The translations under genes and the position numbers were made by a program. A stretch of 64,000 nucleotides of DNA from Thalassospira xianhensis MCCC 1A02616 (GTDB taxonomy: Bacteria; Pseudomonadota; Alphaproteobacteria; Rhodospirillales; Thalassospiraceae). The stretch's first letter is position 1. The number at the start of each line of letters is the position of its first letter. The stretch spans positions 124,001 to 188,000 of the forward strand of contig NZ_JPWA01000005.1 in NCBI RefSeq assembly GCF_003326475.1, written 5' to 3'. Positions 52,916 to 63,362 of the stretch are shown piece after piece. A model generated the notes under the pieces. That model worked only from the letters and a program-made list of their open reading frames with translations, searched no databases and was not told the DNA's origin.

Positions 52916-55900
52916 ATGACCGGTTTCCCCCTTCTCCAAACGGTACCTCCTTACGCCGAATTACAGGTCAGCAGCAATTTTTCCTTCCTGCGCGGTGCCT
53001 CCCACGCCGAGGAACTGGTTCTTATGGCAGCAAGCAAAGGACTGCATGCCATTGCGATAACCGACTGCAACACCTTGGCCGGGGTCGTGCGTGGCCACAC
53101 AGCACATCAGCCCCACAGGGACCGGCTGAATTATATTGTCGGCTGTCGGCTTGATCCCGTCGATGGCCCGTCGCTGTTATGTTACCCGACGGATCGTACT
53201 ACCTATGCCCGGTTATGCCGGTTACTGACCCTTGGCAAACGTCGTGCGCCAAAGGGTGAATGCGAAATTTATCTGGCCGATATCATAAATCATGCCGACG
53301 GGTTGCTCTTTATCGCGGTTCCGCCACAAGTCCCCGATGGCACCTTTCGCACGCAGCTGATCGACCTTAAACGCCATTTATCGGGCCAACTTTGGCTTGC
53401 CATCGGGCGGTTCATGGACGGGTTTGATAGCGAACGGCTGACCTTTACCGAGACGGTCGAGGCAGAACTTGCCATCCCGGCGGTTGTCACCAATGACGTG
53501 CACATGCATGTCCGGTCGCGCAAACCGTTGCAGGATGTCCTGACCTGTATCCGCCATCATTGCCGGATCGAGGATGCCGGATACCGGCTGTTTCCCAATG
53601 GTGAACGCCACATCAAAAGCCCGCAGGACATGTACCGGCTTTTCCCGGCACATCCCGAATGGCTGGCACGTACCGTTGAAATCGCAGATCAATGCCGGTT
53701 TTCCTTATCCGAATTACGTTATGAATATCCCGATGAAAATGACGGATCGGGCGAAAGCACACAGGAACGCCTGACCCGACTGACATGGGAAGGTGCGCAT
53801 AAACGCTATCCCGATGGCATCCCCAACAAGGTCCGGGGATTGATCGAAGCCGAACTTAAACTGATCGACGAACTCGGCTATGCCCCCTATTTCCTGACGG
53901 TGCATGACATTGTCGCCTTTGCCAGATCGCAAAACATTCTGTGTCAGGGACGCGGATCGGCCGCCAATTCATCGGTCTGTTTCTGCCTGCATGTCACATC
54001 GGTTGACCCGGCCAAGGTGGAACTTCTTTTTTCGCGCTTCATCAGCAACGCACGGAACGAGCCGCCCGACATCGATGTTGATTTTGAACATGAACGCCGC
54101 GAAGAGGTGATCCAGCATATCTATCAACGCTATGGCCGGGACCGCGCCGGACTGACCGCAACCGTGATTTCATACCGGTCGCGAAGCGCGATCCGCGATG
54201 TCGGCAAGGTGTTCGGCCTGCCCGAAGACACCATTGTCAAACTGACCAAAACCATCTGGGGGTCAGGCAGCAAGGGCGCACATGATGAAATGATGCGCCA
54301 GTCCGGCATTCATCCCGATGAACCACGTCTGAAAGCCGTTCTTGATCTGGCAGGGGAACTGACCGGGTTCCCGCGTCATCTGTCGCAGCATGTTGGCGGA
54401 TTTGTCATCACCCGTGGGCCATTATGCGAACTGTCCCCGATTGCCAATGCCGCGATGGAGGACCGCACCACCATCGAATGGGACAAGGACGATATCGATG
54501 CGTTGGGCATCCTCAAGGTCGATGTGCTTGCCCTCGGAATGCTAAGCTGCATTCGCAAGGCATTCGATGAATTGCGGAACCACAAGAATATTGATCATGA
54601 TCTGGCAAGCCTGCCCAAGGAAGACGGGCGGGTTTATGACATGCTGGAAAAAGCCGACAGCATCGGCACATTTCAGGTTGAATCCCGCGCACAAATGAGC
54701 ATGCTGCCGCGACTGAAACCACGCAGCATCTATGACCTGACCATTCAGGTTGCCATTGTCCGCCCCGGCCCGATCCAGGGCGGCATGGTCCATCCCTTCC
54801 TGCAACGGCGCATGGGCCGCGAAAAGGTCGATTACCCGTCCAAGGAACTGGAAGCCGTTTTGAGACGCACCTGTGGCGTGCCCCTGTTTCAGGAACAGGC
54901 CATGCAGATCGCCATCGTGGCTGCCGGTTATACCGGCGGCGAAGCCGATGAACTGCGCCGTGCCATGGCAACCTTTCGCCGCACGGGCACGATTGGCGCG
55001 CATCGCGACAAATTCATCAATGGCATGCAAAAAAACGGATATGACATCGACTTTGCCGAACGGTGCTTCAAACAGATCGAAGGCTTCGCCGATTACGGTT
55101 TCCCCGAAAGCCATGCGGCCAGTTTTGCCATCCTTGCCTATGCGTCATCTTGGCTTAAATGCCATCATCCCGATGTGTTTTTATGCGCGCTTCTGAACGC
55201 GCAACCGATGGGGTTCTATGCCCCGGCGCAACTGGTGGCGGATGCAAAAAATCACGGTGTCCGGGTGCTTGAAATCGATATCAATCACAGCTTCTGGGAC
55301 AATCATCTGGAACGGGAACTGGGCCGCGCCAGCGGCCATCTTTCCGTCCGGCTGGGCTTCCGACAGATCAAGGGATTTGGGCAGCTTGATGCCCTGTCGC
55401 TGATTGCCAACCGCCCGGTCGGCGGGTTTCAGGATGCCTTTCTGATGGCGCGTCAGACCGGGCTATCGCCTGCTGCCCTTGAAAAACTGGCCGAGGCCGA
55501 TGCGTTTGGATCCTTTGGCCTATCACGCCGCGAAGCATTATGGGCCGTCCGCCGGTTTGGCAAGGGGCGCAAGGCCCCGGCGGCCCTGCCCCTGTTTGAA
55601 GCCGCCCAGAATTTCAACCACAACATGGGCGTTTCCGCCGAATTCGGGCCCGAGGCCCCGGTCAACCTGCCAACCATGGGACCGGGCGAAGAAATCATCG
55701 AAGATTACGCAAGCCTGCGGCTGTCGCTTAAGGGGCACCCGGTCTCGATGCTGCGCGATGCCCTGTCCGCAGCCGGGGTTTGCAAATCGACCGATCTGGT
55801 CAATTTCAAGAATAACGAACGGATCAACCATGCCGGTCTTGCCATTGTTCGCCAGCGCCCCGGCACCTCGTCCGGCGTGGTTTTCATAACGCTTGAGGAT

Positions 55901-56257
55901 GAAACGGGCATCACAAACCTTGTGGTCTGGAGCAAGGTGATGGAACAGTTCCGCCGCGAGGTAATGACCGCAACCGTCCTTGGCGTATCAGGCAAGCTTC
56001 AGCGCGAAGACGGTGTCACCCATATCATCGCTGATAAACTGGTTGACCTGTCAGGAATGCTGCAAAGCCTGACGGAGAATACCCGTATTGCACGCGCCAA
56101 TAACACCCATCCCCGCAACCTGCGCTGGGCCACACCCGCCGCAGGAGCATCCGATCAAACCGGCCCCGTTGCCCAAAACCTTGAACAGCTTGAACAACGC
56201 CACGGCAAACAGCAAAACACATCACGCCTTAAGGTCGATAGCCACGATTTCCACTAA
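52916..56257 (+). CDS. dnaE2: Error-prone DNA polymerase DnaE2
   Basis: This 1113-residue C-family polymerase has a PHP domain at the N-terminus (SNFSFLRGASHAEELV). The catalytic aspartates are in PPDIDVDFEHERREEV near 380-395, the palm/thumb motifs include GRGSAANSSVCFCLHVT, and the C-terminal OB domain includes VVFITLEDETGITNLVVW. It is shorter than replicative DnaE1 and lacks its tau-binding tail, as DnaE2 does. The ATG at 52916 is preferred over starts inside imuB. It is SOS-regulated through the LexA box before imuA. A strong terminator follows. Confidence 0.96.
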   Translation: MTGFPLLQTVPPYAELQVSSNFSFLRGASHAEELVLMAASKGLHAIAITDCNTLAGVVRGHTAHQPHRDRLNYIVGCRLDPVDGPSLLCYPTDRTTYARLCRLLTLGKRRAPKGECEIYLADIINHADGLLFIAVPPQVPDGTFRTQLIDLKRHLSGQLWLAIGRFMDGFDSERLTFTETVEAELAIPAVVTNDVHMHVRSRKPLQDVLTCIRHHCRIEDAGYRLFPNGERHIKSPQDMYRLFPAHPEWLARTVEIADQCRFSLSELRYEYPDENDGSGESTQERLTRLTWEGAHKRYPDGIPNKVRGLIEAELKLIDELGYAPYFLTVHDIVAFARSQNILCQGRGSAANSSVCFCLHVTSVDPAKVELLFSRFISNARNEPPDIDVDFEHERREEVIQHIYQRYGRDRAGLTATVISYRSRSAIRDVGKVFGLPEDTIVKLTKTIWGSGSKGAHDEMMRQSGIHPDEPRLKAVLDLAGELTGFPRHLSQHVGGFVITRGPLCELSPIANAAMEDRTTIEWDKDDIDALGILKVDVLALGMLSCIRKAFDELRNHKNIDHDLASLPKEDGRVYDMLEKADSIGTFQVESRAQMSMLPRLKPRSIYDLTIQVAIVRPGPIQGGMVHPFLQRRMGREKVDYPSKELEAVLRRTCGVPLFQEQAMQIAIVAAGYTGGEADELRRAMATFRRTGTIGAHRDKFINGMQKNGYDIDFAERCFKQIEGFADYGFPESHAASFAILAYASSWLKCHHPDVFLCALLNAQPMGFYAPAQLVADAKNHGVRVLEIDINHSFWDNHLERELGRASGHLSVRLGFRQIKGFGQLDALSLIANRPVGGFQDAFLMARQTGLSPAALEKLAEADAFGSFGLSRREALWAVRRFGKGRKAPAALPLFEAAQNFNHNMGVSAEFGPEAPVNLPTMGPGEEIIEDYASLRLSLKGHPVSMLRDALSAAGVCKSTDLVNFKNNERINHAGLAIVRQRPGTSSGVVFITLEDETGITNLVVWSKVMEQFRREVMTATVLGVSGKLQREDGVTHIIADKLVDLSGMLQSLTENTRIARANNTHPRNLRWATPAAGASDQTGPVAQNLEQLEQRHGKQQNTSRLKVDSHDFH

Positions 56258-56267
56258 TCCCCAAACG

Positions 56268-56299
56268 AAAACACCCCGGCATTTGAACCGGGGTGTTTT
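56268..56299. terminator. Bidirectional terminator between dnaE2 and the M14 peptidase gene
   Basis: AAAACACCCCGG and CCGGGGTGTTTT form a perfect 12-bp stem with an 8-base loop, with A/T tracts on both sides, in a convergent gap. Confidence 0.93.
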
Positions 56300-56320
56300 G
56301 CCAAGGATCGACATGATCGA

Positions 56321-58081
56321 TCAATCTTTATCAAGGTTCTGCCACGCATCATAGGCGGCAACAACCGTCGCCATCTGCGCGGTATGGGCCGCGATAAAGG
56401 CATCGCCATAGATCGTTTCATCGGGATATTCAGTAATCAGGGTCAGCGGCACGTCATGACGGTCATCAACCGAAATCATGCACGGGAAACCATTGATGAT
56501 CCGAAAACCGGTTTCACCGGCATGAATGCGATACAGATCAATCTGTGCCGCGTTGAATGCCAGAAGCCCCGGAATGGCGGCAAGTTTTCGGGTGACCTGA
56601 TCGATAAAGTTTTCCGCCCGTTCCGACCACTCATCATGATGGCGCATGATCAGGAAAAACCCCTTCGGCAGGGTCCACATGCCAAACCCGCGCGGAACAT
56701 ACCCCGAAAGCGGTCGGGTCCATTCATGGCAGGGATAGCCATGCAGATTGACATGCAGACTTGCCCCGCTGATGGCACGCGCCCGAACCCGGATTTCCTT
56801 TTCATAAAGGCCATCACCGCTGCGATATTCCATGTCATCGCCAAGCGCTGTATAGCGTGCCGCATGATGCATATGGTTCGGGTTATCCACAATCAGGCGC
56901 TGATGAAGGGCATAACCATCCGGGTTTTCCAGCGGTGAAATCGTGAAATGTGCCCCATCACGCTTCGCCAGCTCCAACGCCCCGCGAAGCGCACCTGCAA
57001 CACCGGAAATCTCGTTGGGGTGCTGCCCGCCACTGATCATGACCGGCAAATCCGTCCCCTTGTGATAGCGCGCATTCAAAACACGCCCGGACCGCGACGT
57101 CGCATGGAATTCTTCGCCGCTGATCCCGTCAAGCTCGGCCCGGATTTGCGCAACCGTCAACGGGCGGGTGGCGCGATCAATCTGTTGCATCTCCCCCGTT
57201 GCCTCGTCCTTTGACAGGGGGCGCAATCCAACCGTGACACGGGCGTCACCATCACCGGACACCTGACGGATTTCCGGGACAATCTGCCCCGGCTGCAACC
57301 CGCGATCACCCAGCGGACGGCCTGATTTGACCTGAAAATATTCCAGCAGCGAGAAATAGAAATCCTCGTGCAGGGCTTCATGCAGGCTCAGAACCTCGTG
57401 ACCATGTGCGATCTTCTGATCATGCCCGGGCAGATCGACCGAGATATTCAGCTCTTCGAAATAGGGCTCCTGATCGCCCCAGTCATGATCGGCAATGGCC
57501 GTCATGGTCCGGGCGAAAAGCGCCTCATATTGGGTTTCAGTCCGTTCATCGCGGACAATCTGACCATCGGCATCGGTAATCCGCACCCACCCGGTCGGCG
57601 ACAGGTTGGTTTCATCAACCACATCCTGATGCACCCGGTTTGGCGCAAAGACTTCATGACGGGTTTCAACCCCGTCCGCTCCACGCAGGATCACATCATA
57701 GGTGCAATCGCAACGATCCGTAATATCCGCCGCCTCGAACGTGATCAAGGCTGGCGCAACCAAGGCCGCCAAGGGATAGGTTTCAAGCAGGAAGCGATTA
57801 TCCGCCGCATTTTCATGGCGCGGATAACGCACCGTGATGTCGGCAATGCCGGATTTTGCCAGATCAATATCTTCAAGAAAGAAGTGCAAAAGCGGCTTAT
57901 AGGCACTGCGAATGCGCGCCTTGATCCCCTGCTCGGCCAACTTTGCCTCGGCCGCAGCACGGGTTTGGGCATCATTAAACAGCCATGCCTCGATAAGCTG
58001 CCCGGGGCGGGCAGCCTTGACGATTTCGTCGATCAGATTTGGGAGGGTAGGCGCAAAGGTGGTGGCGAAAATCTGTGTCAT
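56321..58081 (-). CDS. M14-family zinc carboxypeptidase-like protein
   Basis: This 586-residue protein has a C-terminal metallopeptidase domain. The zinc ligands His354 and Glu357 lie in GGQHPNEISG and His447 in LHVNLHGYP; ENPDGYALHQ matches the substrate-binding NPDG motif. The first 330 residues form an uncharacterised domain without a signal peptide, so the enzyme should be cytoplasmic. The ATG overlaps the stop of the DppC-like permease gene (ATGA), making it the last gene of a peptide importer operon. It probably trims imported peptides or deacylates an amino acid conjugate. Succinylglutamate desuccinylase (AstE) belongs to the same broad fold, but this protein is far longer. Confidence 0.85.
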   Translation of the reverse strand: MTQIFATTFAPTLPNLIDEIVKAARPGQLIEAWLFNDAQTRAAAEAKLAEQGIKARIRSAYKPLLHFFLEDIDLAKSGIADITVRYPRHENAADNRFLLETYPLAALVAPALITFEAADITDRCDCTYDVILRGADGVETRHEVFAPNRVHQDVVDETNLSPTGWVRITDADGQIVRDERTETQYEALFARTMTAIADHDWGDQEPYFEELNISVDLPGHDQKIAHGHEVLSLHEALHEDFYFSLLEYFQVKSGRPLGDRGLQPGQIVPEIRQVSGDGDARVTVGLRPLSKDEATGEMQQIDRATRPLTVAQIRAELDGISGEEFHATSRSGRVLNARYHKGTDLPVMISGGQHPNEISGVAGALRGALELAKRDGAHFTISPLENPDGYALHQRLIVDNPNHMHHAARYTALGDDMEYRSGDGLYEKEIRVRARAISGASLHVNLHGYPCHEWTRPLSGYVPRGFGMWTLPKGFFLIMRHHDEWSERAENFIDQVTRKLAAIPGLLAFNAAQIDLYRIHAGETGFRIINGFPCMISVDDRHDVPLTLITEYPDETIYGDAFIAAHTAQMATVVAAYDAWQNLDKD

Positions 58082-58932
58082 TTGGACGTCCTGCCTGTGG
58101 GGTCAAGGCTATCGCGCAGCCAGTCGCCCAGAAGGTTCAGGCCAAGCACGGTCAGAAGAATGGCAAGCCCGGGGAAAACCGATACCCACCAGGCATTCTG
58201 CAAATAGGTCCGCCCATCCGCGAGCATCCCGCCCCAGCTCGGGATCAGGGGATCAACACCCAGCCCAAGGAAGGTCAGGCTGCTTTCAAGCAAGATGTTG
58301 GTCGCAACGTTAAGCGTCATCAGAACGATAACCGGCCCGATCAGGTTGGGCAGAAGGTGACGGAACAGGATATGAATATCGCGCACGCCAATCGCCTTGG
58401 CCGACTGGATGAATTCCCGATCGCGCAATGACAGAACCGATCCCCGCACCAGACGGGCATATTGCACCCATTGCGCAATGATCAGCAGAATGATCATGTT
58501 GGTCAGTCCGCCACCAATAATCGCGATAAAGGTGATCGCCAGCAAAATGAACGGCAATGCAAGCTGCACATCGGCAAAGCGCATCACGATCATGTCCCAG
58601 AAACCGCGATAATATCCCGATATCAGGCCCATGATCACACCAATGACAACCGCCCCGGCAACCGACAGCAAACCAACCTGAAGCGATATTTTGCCCCCTG
58701 AAACCACACGCGCCAGAACGTCACGCCCCAGCGGATCGGTGCCAAAAATATGATCGGCATTGGTAAACGGCGCGATCAGGCGGGCCGAAAGATCAATCTT
58801 GTCCGCCCCGCCGGGAAACAGCAGATCGGAAAACACGACCAGAAAACAGATGCCACCGGTCAGAACAGCACCCAGAACGAATTCAAGATTTTTAAAGCGC
58901 GCAAACCGCGCCTTGGTTGTGATGGCTGTCAT
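58078..58932 (-). CDS. Peptide ABC transporter permease, DppC/GsiD type
   Basis: This 284-residue inner-membrane protein has about six hydrophobic segments. The N-terminal oligopeptide-permease segment is followed by HIFGTDPLGRDVLARVVSGG, the family hallmark of DppC proteins, and the EAA-type loop FIQSAKAIGVRDIHILFRHLLPN. The Met at 58932 lies four bases after the DppB stop. The C-terminal end overlaps the M14 gene. Confidence 0.95.
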   Translation of the reverse strand: MTAITTKARFARFKNLEFVLGAVLTGGICFLVVFSDLLFPGGADKIDLSARLIAPFTNADHIFGTDPLGRDVLARVVSGGKISLQVGLLSVAGAVVIGVIMGLISGYYRGFWDMIVMRFADVQLALPFILLAITFIAIIGGGLTNMIILLIIAQWVQYARLVRGSVLSLRDREFIQSAKAIGVRDIHILFRHLLPNLIGPVIVLMTLNVATNILLESSLTFLGLGVDPLIPSWGGMLADGRTYLQNAWWVSVFPGLAILLTVLGLNLLGDWLRDSLDPTGRTSK

Positions 58933-58936
58933 GGGG

Positions 58937-59860
58937 TTACTCCGTCCGGATACGTGGATCAATCAGGCCATATGCAATGTCGACAAGCAGGTTCACCCCG
59001 ACAATCATGATCGACAGAACCGTAATCACCGCCTGCAAAACCGGATAATCACGTGCACCAACGGCCTCAAATGCCAGCGTGCCCATTCCCGGCCAGTTAA
59101 ACACCAGTTCAACGACAACAATCCCGCCCAGAAGGTTGCCGAACTGCAAACCGAAATAGGTCACAAGCGGGATCGCACAATTGCGAAGCGCGTGTTTATA
59201 CAGCACGACATTCTCGCTAAGCCCCTTGGCGCGCGCGACCATGATGTATTGCGACTGAAGAGTTTCCAGCATCGAGGTCCGCACAAGCCGCACATTGGTT
59301 GCGGTCAGGATCACCCCCATGGTGATCGCCGGCATGATGAAGTTTTCAATCCCCGTCATGCCACTTGGCGGCAGAAGCCGGAAAGTAATCGACAGCAACA
59401 GCACCAGCATGATCGCCAGCCAGAAATTCGGGAATGACAACCCGACCAGCGACAGGATGCGAATGACCTGATCGGGCCATTTGCCACGCGAAATGGCCGC
59501 CTTGATCCCCAGCGGGATCGAAATCACGATGGATACGAACATCGATGCAAACGCCAGCATAAGGGTCGCGGGCAACGCATTGGCGATCAGGGCCGAAACC
59601 TGCGTTCCGCCAAGGAAGGACCGACCGAAATCAAGGCTGAAAAGCCCCAGCATGAAATCGGCATACTGAACAAAAAATGGCTGGTTCAAACCAAGGGATT
59701 CACGAATACGTGCAAGGTCTTCCTCGGTGATGCTGCCGGCCCCCTGGCTTAGCATCAGCGCCGGGTCACCCGTCAGGCGGATGGCAAACGAGACAATCAA
59801 TGTCACCGCGACGACCACGAAAATCGCCTGCAAAAGGCGTTTGATCAGAAAACCAGCCAA
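58937..59860 (-). CDS. Peptide ABC transporter permease, DppB/GsiC type
   Basis: This 307-residue inner-membrane protein begins MAGFLIKRLLQAIFVVVAVT and has the DppB signature ARAKGLSENVVLYKHALRN with the EAA motif. About six membrane segments are visible. It forms the heterodimeric channel with the DppC-like partner. It lies downstream of the substrate-binding protein gene across a 69-base gap holding a long hairpin. Confidence 0.95.
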   Translation of the reverse strand: MAGFLIKRLLQAIFVVVAVTLIVSFAIRLTGDPALMLSQGAGSITEEDLARIRESLGLNQPFFVQYADFMLGLFSLDFGRSFLGGTQVSALIANALPATLMLAFASMFVSIVISIPLGIKAAISRGKWPDQVIRILSLVGLSFPNFWLAIMLVLLLSITFRLLPPSGMTGIENFIMPAITMGVILTATNVRLVRTSMLETLQSQYIMVARAKGLSENVVLYKHALRNCAIPLVTYFGLQFGNLLGGIVVVELVFNWPGMGTLAFEAVGARDYPVLQAVITVLSIMIVGVNLLVDIAYGLIDPRIRTE

Positions 59861-59888
59861 AACACTTGTCCTTTAAAGAAATAGGCAT

Positions 59889-59921
59889 GAAAGCCGCCCG
59901 GCATCTGTCCGGGCGGCTTTC
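59889..59921 (-). other. Intercistronic hairpin between the SBP and permease genes
   Basis: GAAAGCCGCCCGG and CCGGGCGGCTTTC form a perfect 13-bp stem with a 7-base loop. There is no T run on the minus strand, so it more likely stabilises or partly attenuates the mRNA, giving more binding protein than permease, as in other ABC operons. Confidence 0.75.
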
Positions 59922-59929
59922 GTTTCACA

Positions 59930-61462
59930 TCAGTCGACAGTCACTTCCGTCAGGCGCAGACGGCTGTCGGGAACCGGGGTGAAATTCTTGACGCGCTTGG
60001 AAACCCCAAAGATCGCATTAAGGTTATAAAGCGGCATTTCCAGCGCACGATCGGCCGTGTAATGCGCAATCGACTGGAGGATTTCTTCACGTTTGGCACG
60101 ATCGGTAATCGCACGCTGGGATTCCAGCAGCTTGTCGAGTTCCGGATCGCTGTCATACGGGTTCCACTTTTCGCCCGTGTGATACATGAAGTAAGCGGTG
60201 TTATCATAATCAAGCGTCCAGCCGCCCCACGACTGCTGGAACATCGCACCGGTTTTACCCGCCGGAATGATGTCATTAAGCAGAACGTTGGTTTCATACG
60301 GCTTGATCGTCGCATTCAGGCCAATCACCTGAAGGTAGCTGGCAACAGCCTGGGCAACTTCGTTAAAGGTTGCGTCATTGCCGCGAATGTCGATCTGGAT
60401 TTTCGTGCCCGGTGCAACACCGGCTTCTTTCAGAAGCGCCTGTGCCTTGGCCGGATCATACGGCAACGGTTTCATCGACGGATCATTGCCAAACGACAAT
60501 TCACCTTGGAAACTTGCAATCGGCGCTGCCTGACCACCAAGGATCGAGTCAATGATCGCCTGACGATCCACACCGTAAATCATCGCCTTACGGACTTTTT
60601 CATCCGCCGTGATGCCATTGCCGGTGTTAAAGCGCAGCGCATAAACCGTCGGGCTTACGGTGGTGACGATATCGATATTTTCGTCTTCCTGAATGGTCGG
60701 GATCATGCCAATCGGAATGGTCGGCGGAATGACAAGATCAACGTTTCCGGCCTGAAGTTCCGCAACCGCGGTCGACGGTTCACTGATGAAGCGATACTTG
60801 ATGGTCGAAAGTTTCGGCGCACCACCCCAATGATCGGCATAAGCTTCAAGCGTCAGACCAACTTTCGGCTCATAGGAAACCATTTTGAACGGACCGGTGC
60901 CAATCGGATGGGCGTTGAAATAATCTTCGCCTTTTTCCGCGATATATTTCGGCGGAACAATCATCGCACCATAACCGGCAAGCTTGGTCAGAAGCACCGG
61001 ATCCGGCTGGGTCAGATGCATGTCGACGGTGTTTTCGTCAATAACTTCGACCGATTTGATCGCGGCATAGTTTGACCGCTGCGGCCCTTTTTTGCCTTCA
61101 TCGCCCATCAGGCGATCAAAGGTGAATTTGACCGCTTCGGCATTGAACGGCTCGCCATTCTGGAAGGTCACGCCCTCGCGCAGATGGAAACGGATGCGCG
61201 TGCCGCCATCAAATTCTTCCCATGATGACGCAAGCCCCGGAACCAGTTTGGCATCCGGCCCGCGATAGGTCAGACCGTCATAAATATTGGTCGCAACCGA
61301 CGACCAGTTGACCAGAAACGTATCAACCGGGTCCCAGCTACCGGGGTCCTGTGGTGATGAAATGGTCAAGGTGCCTTCGGCATATGCCGGCGCAGTTGCC
61401 ATCAGGCCGCCCGCAAAGGCAAGAGCCATCAGCGCACTGCGCATTCCCTGTTTTTTCGTCAT
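59930..61462 (-). CDS. Periplasmic peptide-binding protein, DppA/GsiB type
   Basis: This 510-residue family 5 solute-binding protein has a signal peptide at about 1-26 (ALMALAFAGGLMATAPAYA). The family 5 signature region is DAKLVPGLASSWEEFDGGTR, followed by FHLREGVTFQNGEPFNAEAV. The ATG at 61462 is chosen because it starts the signal peptide; 56 upstream codons in frame have no such logic. It should bind short peptides or a glutathione-like molecule for the adjacent permeases. It is the second gene of the operon. Confidence 0.94.
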   Translation of the reverse strand: MTKKQGMRSALMALAFAGGLMATAPAYAEGTLTISSPQDPGSWDPVDTFLVNWSSVATNIYDGLTYRGPDAKLVPGLASSWEEFDGGTRIRFHLREGVTFQNGEPFNAEAVKFTFDRLMGDEGKKGPQRSNYAAIKSVEVIDENTVDMHLTQPDPVLLTKLAGYGAMIVPPKYIAEKGEDYFNAHPIGTGPFKMVSYEPKVGLTLEAYADHWGGAPKLSTIKYRFISEPSTAVAELQAGNVDLVIPPTIPIGMIPTIQEDENIDIVTTVSPTVYALRFNTGNGITADEKVRKAMIYGVDRQAIIDSILGGQAAPIASFQGELSFGNDPSMKPLPYDPAKAQALLKEAGVAPGTKIQIDIRGNDATFNEVAQAVASYLQVIGLNATIKPYETNVLLNDIIPAGKTGAMFQQSWGGWTLDYDNTAYFMYHTGEKWNPYDSDPELDKLLESQRAITDRAKREEILQSIAHYTADRALEMPLYNLNAIFGVSKRVKNFTPVPDSRLRLTEVTVD

Positions 61463-61529
61463 GTTATTTTTTTCTCCGTTGTTGGTGGCTTGGCGCGAGG
61501 GGAGACAAGGCTTGCGACCCAAGGGCCGC

Positions 61530-63362
61530 TTAACGTGCGTCGGCCACAAAGTGACCGGGCGCAATTTCACGATGAGCAAGAATGGCCGGTTCATCACCGA
61601 CCCGACGGATCGGGCTGGGGATTTCGCCATCCATCAGAATATGGTTTCGCACGATTGCCGGGTCGGCAACCGGCACGGCACTCAGAAGTCGTTGGGTATA
61701 GGGATGGGTTGGCGTTTCAAGAACCTGCTGACGCGACCCGAGTTCGGCAACCTGGCCAAGGTAAAGCACGGCGACCCGGTGGCTCATTTTTTCGACCACC
61801 GCCATGTCATGGCTGATGAACAGATACGCCAGTCCATGCTCTTCCTGAAGCTCCATGAACAGATTGATGATCTGCGCCTGGATCGACACATCAAGCGCCG
61901 AAAGCGCCTCGTCGGCAATGATCAGCTTGGGATTGGATGCCAAGGCGCGCGCAATGCAGATACGCTGCCGCTGACCGCCCGAAAATTCATGCGGGTAACG
62001 GTTGGCATGGGCCGATTTCAGACCGACCCGCTCCAGCAACTGGTCAACCCGCGCTGAAATCTGTTTGTCACCCTCAATCAGGCGATGTGTGCGGATCGGC
62101 TCGGCAATCGAAAATCCGATTTTCTTACGCGGATCAAGGGACGCAAAGGGATCCTGAAAGATATACTGGATTTCCTGACGCAGGCGCTGCTGTTCGCCTT
62201 TGCCCATGTCACTAAATGCGCGGCCTTCAAAACTGATATTGCCCGCTGTTGCCTTCTGCAATTGCTGGATCGTGCGGCCAATGGTCGATTTGCCCGATCC
62301 GGACTCTCCGACAAGGGCCAGCGTCTCGCCGCGATAAATATCGAAACTGACATTCTCGACCGCGTGAACCCGGTGGGAAACCCCACCAAACAAACCCTTT
62401 TTGATATCAAAGCGCGTCACCAGATCACGCACCGACAATAACGGGGCTTCGTCGTAACGTGCGGTATTCTGGATATGCTCCGTCCCGACCAGACGCGGCG
62501 TATCGCCATCCATCATCGTCACAGGGAACCGTTTGGGGAATGCTTCGCCCGTCATGCTGCCCAGTTTGGGCACCGCCGACAGCAGGGTCTGGGTATAAGG
62601 ATGGGCCGGATTGGCAAAAATATCGGCAACCGTACCTTCTTCGACCTTTTTGCCTTTCCACATGACCACAACATCATCGGCAACTTCGGCAACAACCCCC
62701 ATGTCATGGGTGATGAAAATCACCGCCATGCCAAGTTCCTGTTGCAGGTCACGGATGATGGTCAAAATTTGCGCCTGAATGGTCACGTCAAGCGCCGTGG
62801 TCGGTTCATCCGCAATCAGGACCTTGGGCCGGCAGGCAAGCGCCATGGCAATCATGACGCGCTGGCGCATCCCGCCCGAAAGCTGATGGGGATACCGCCC
62901 CAGAAGTTCCTGCGCATCAGGCAGCCGCACCATATCAAGCAGCCGTTTGCTTTCAACAAGCGCGTCGGGCTTCGACATGCCTTCATGCAGCATCAGGGAT
63001 TCCGCAATCTGATCGCCGATGGTGAAAACCGGGTTCAGCGACGTCATCGGTTCCTGAAAAATCATCGCGATGTCTTTGCCGCGAATGCTGCGCATCTGCT
63101 TTTGCGACAGTACCAGCAAATCTTCATCGCGATCCTGTGGTGTGAACCGGATGCGCCCCGATGCATAGGATGCGCCCATCATGTCGGCCAGACGCATGAT
63201 CGACATCGATGTCACCGACTTGCCCGATCCGGACTCCCCGACAATTGCCAATGTCCTTCCGGGCTTCACGGCAAAACTCAGATTTTCGATGACCCGGCTG
63301 TCGCCGAACTCAACGGACAAATCTTCGACGGACAGGATCGGAACAGAAACAGAATCAGTCAC
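61530..63362 (-). CDS. Fused double ATPase of a peptide ABC transporter, GsiA-like
   Basis: This 610-residue protein holds two complete ATPases. The first, of DppD type (about 1-280), has [20 protein letters not shown] and [12 protein letters not shown]; the second, of DppF type (about 310-600), has [20 protein letters not shown] and [12 protein letters not shown]. Each ends with a [16 protein letters not shown] segment of the oligopeptide subfamily. The fusion and the gene order ATPase-SBP-permease-permease are those of gsiABCD in E. coli (glutathione import). The second Walker B reads DEA rather than DEP. Confidence 0.95.
   Translation of the reverse strand: MTDSVSVPILSVEDLSVEFGDSRVIENLSFAVKPGRTLAIVGESGSGKSVTSMSIMRLADMMGASYASGRIRFTPQDRDEDLLVLSQKQMRSIRGKDIAMIFQEPMTSLNPVFTIGDQIAESLMLHEGMSKPDALVESKRLLDMVRLPDAQELLGRYPHQLSGGMRQRVMIAMALACRPKVLIADEPTTALDVTIQAQILTIIRDLQQELGMAVIFITHDMGVVAEVADDVVVMWKGKKVEEGTVADIFANPAHPYTQTLLSAVPKLGSMTGEAFPKRFPVTMMDGDTPRLVGTEHIQNTARYDEAPLLSVRDLVTRFDIKKGLFGGVSHRVHAVENVSFDIYRGETLALVGESGSGKSTIGRTIQQLQKATAGNISFEGRAFSDMGKGEQQRLRQEIQYIFQDPFASLDPRKKIGFSIAEPIRTHRLIEGDKQISARVDQLLERVGLKSAHANRYPHEFSGGQRQRICIARALASNPKLIIADEALSALDVSIQAQIINLFMELQEEHGLAYLFISHDMAVVEKMSHRVAVLYLGQVAELGSRQQVLETPTHPYTQRLLSAVPVADPAIVRNHILMDGEIPSPIRRVGDEPAILAHREIAPGHFVADAR

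Noticed and set aside
59160-59166. Further GTCACAA
   Set aside because: No CGTC at the required spacing, and it lies inside the DppB-like gene.
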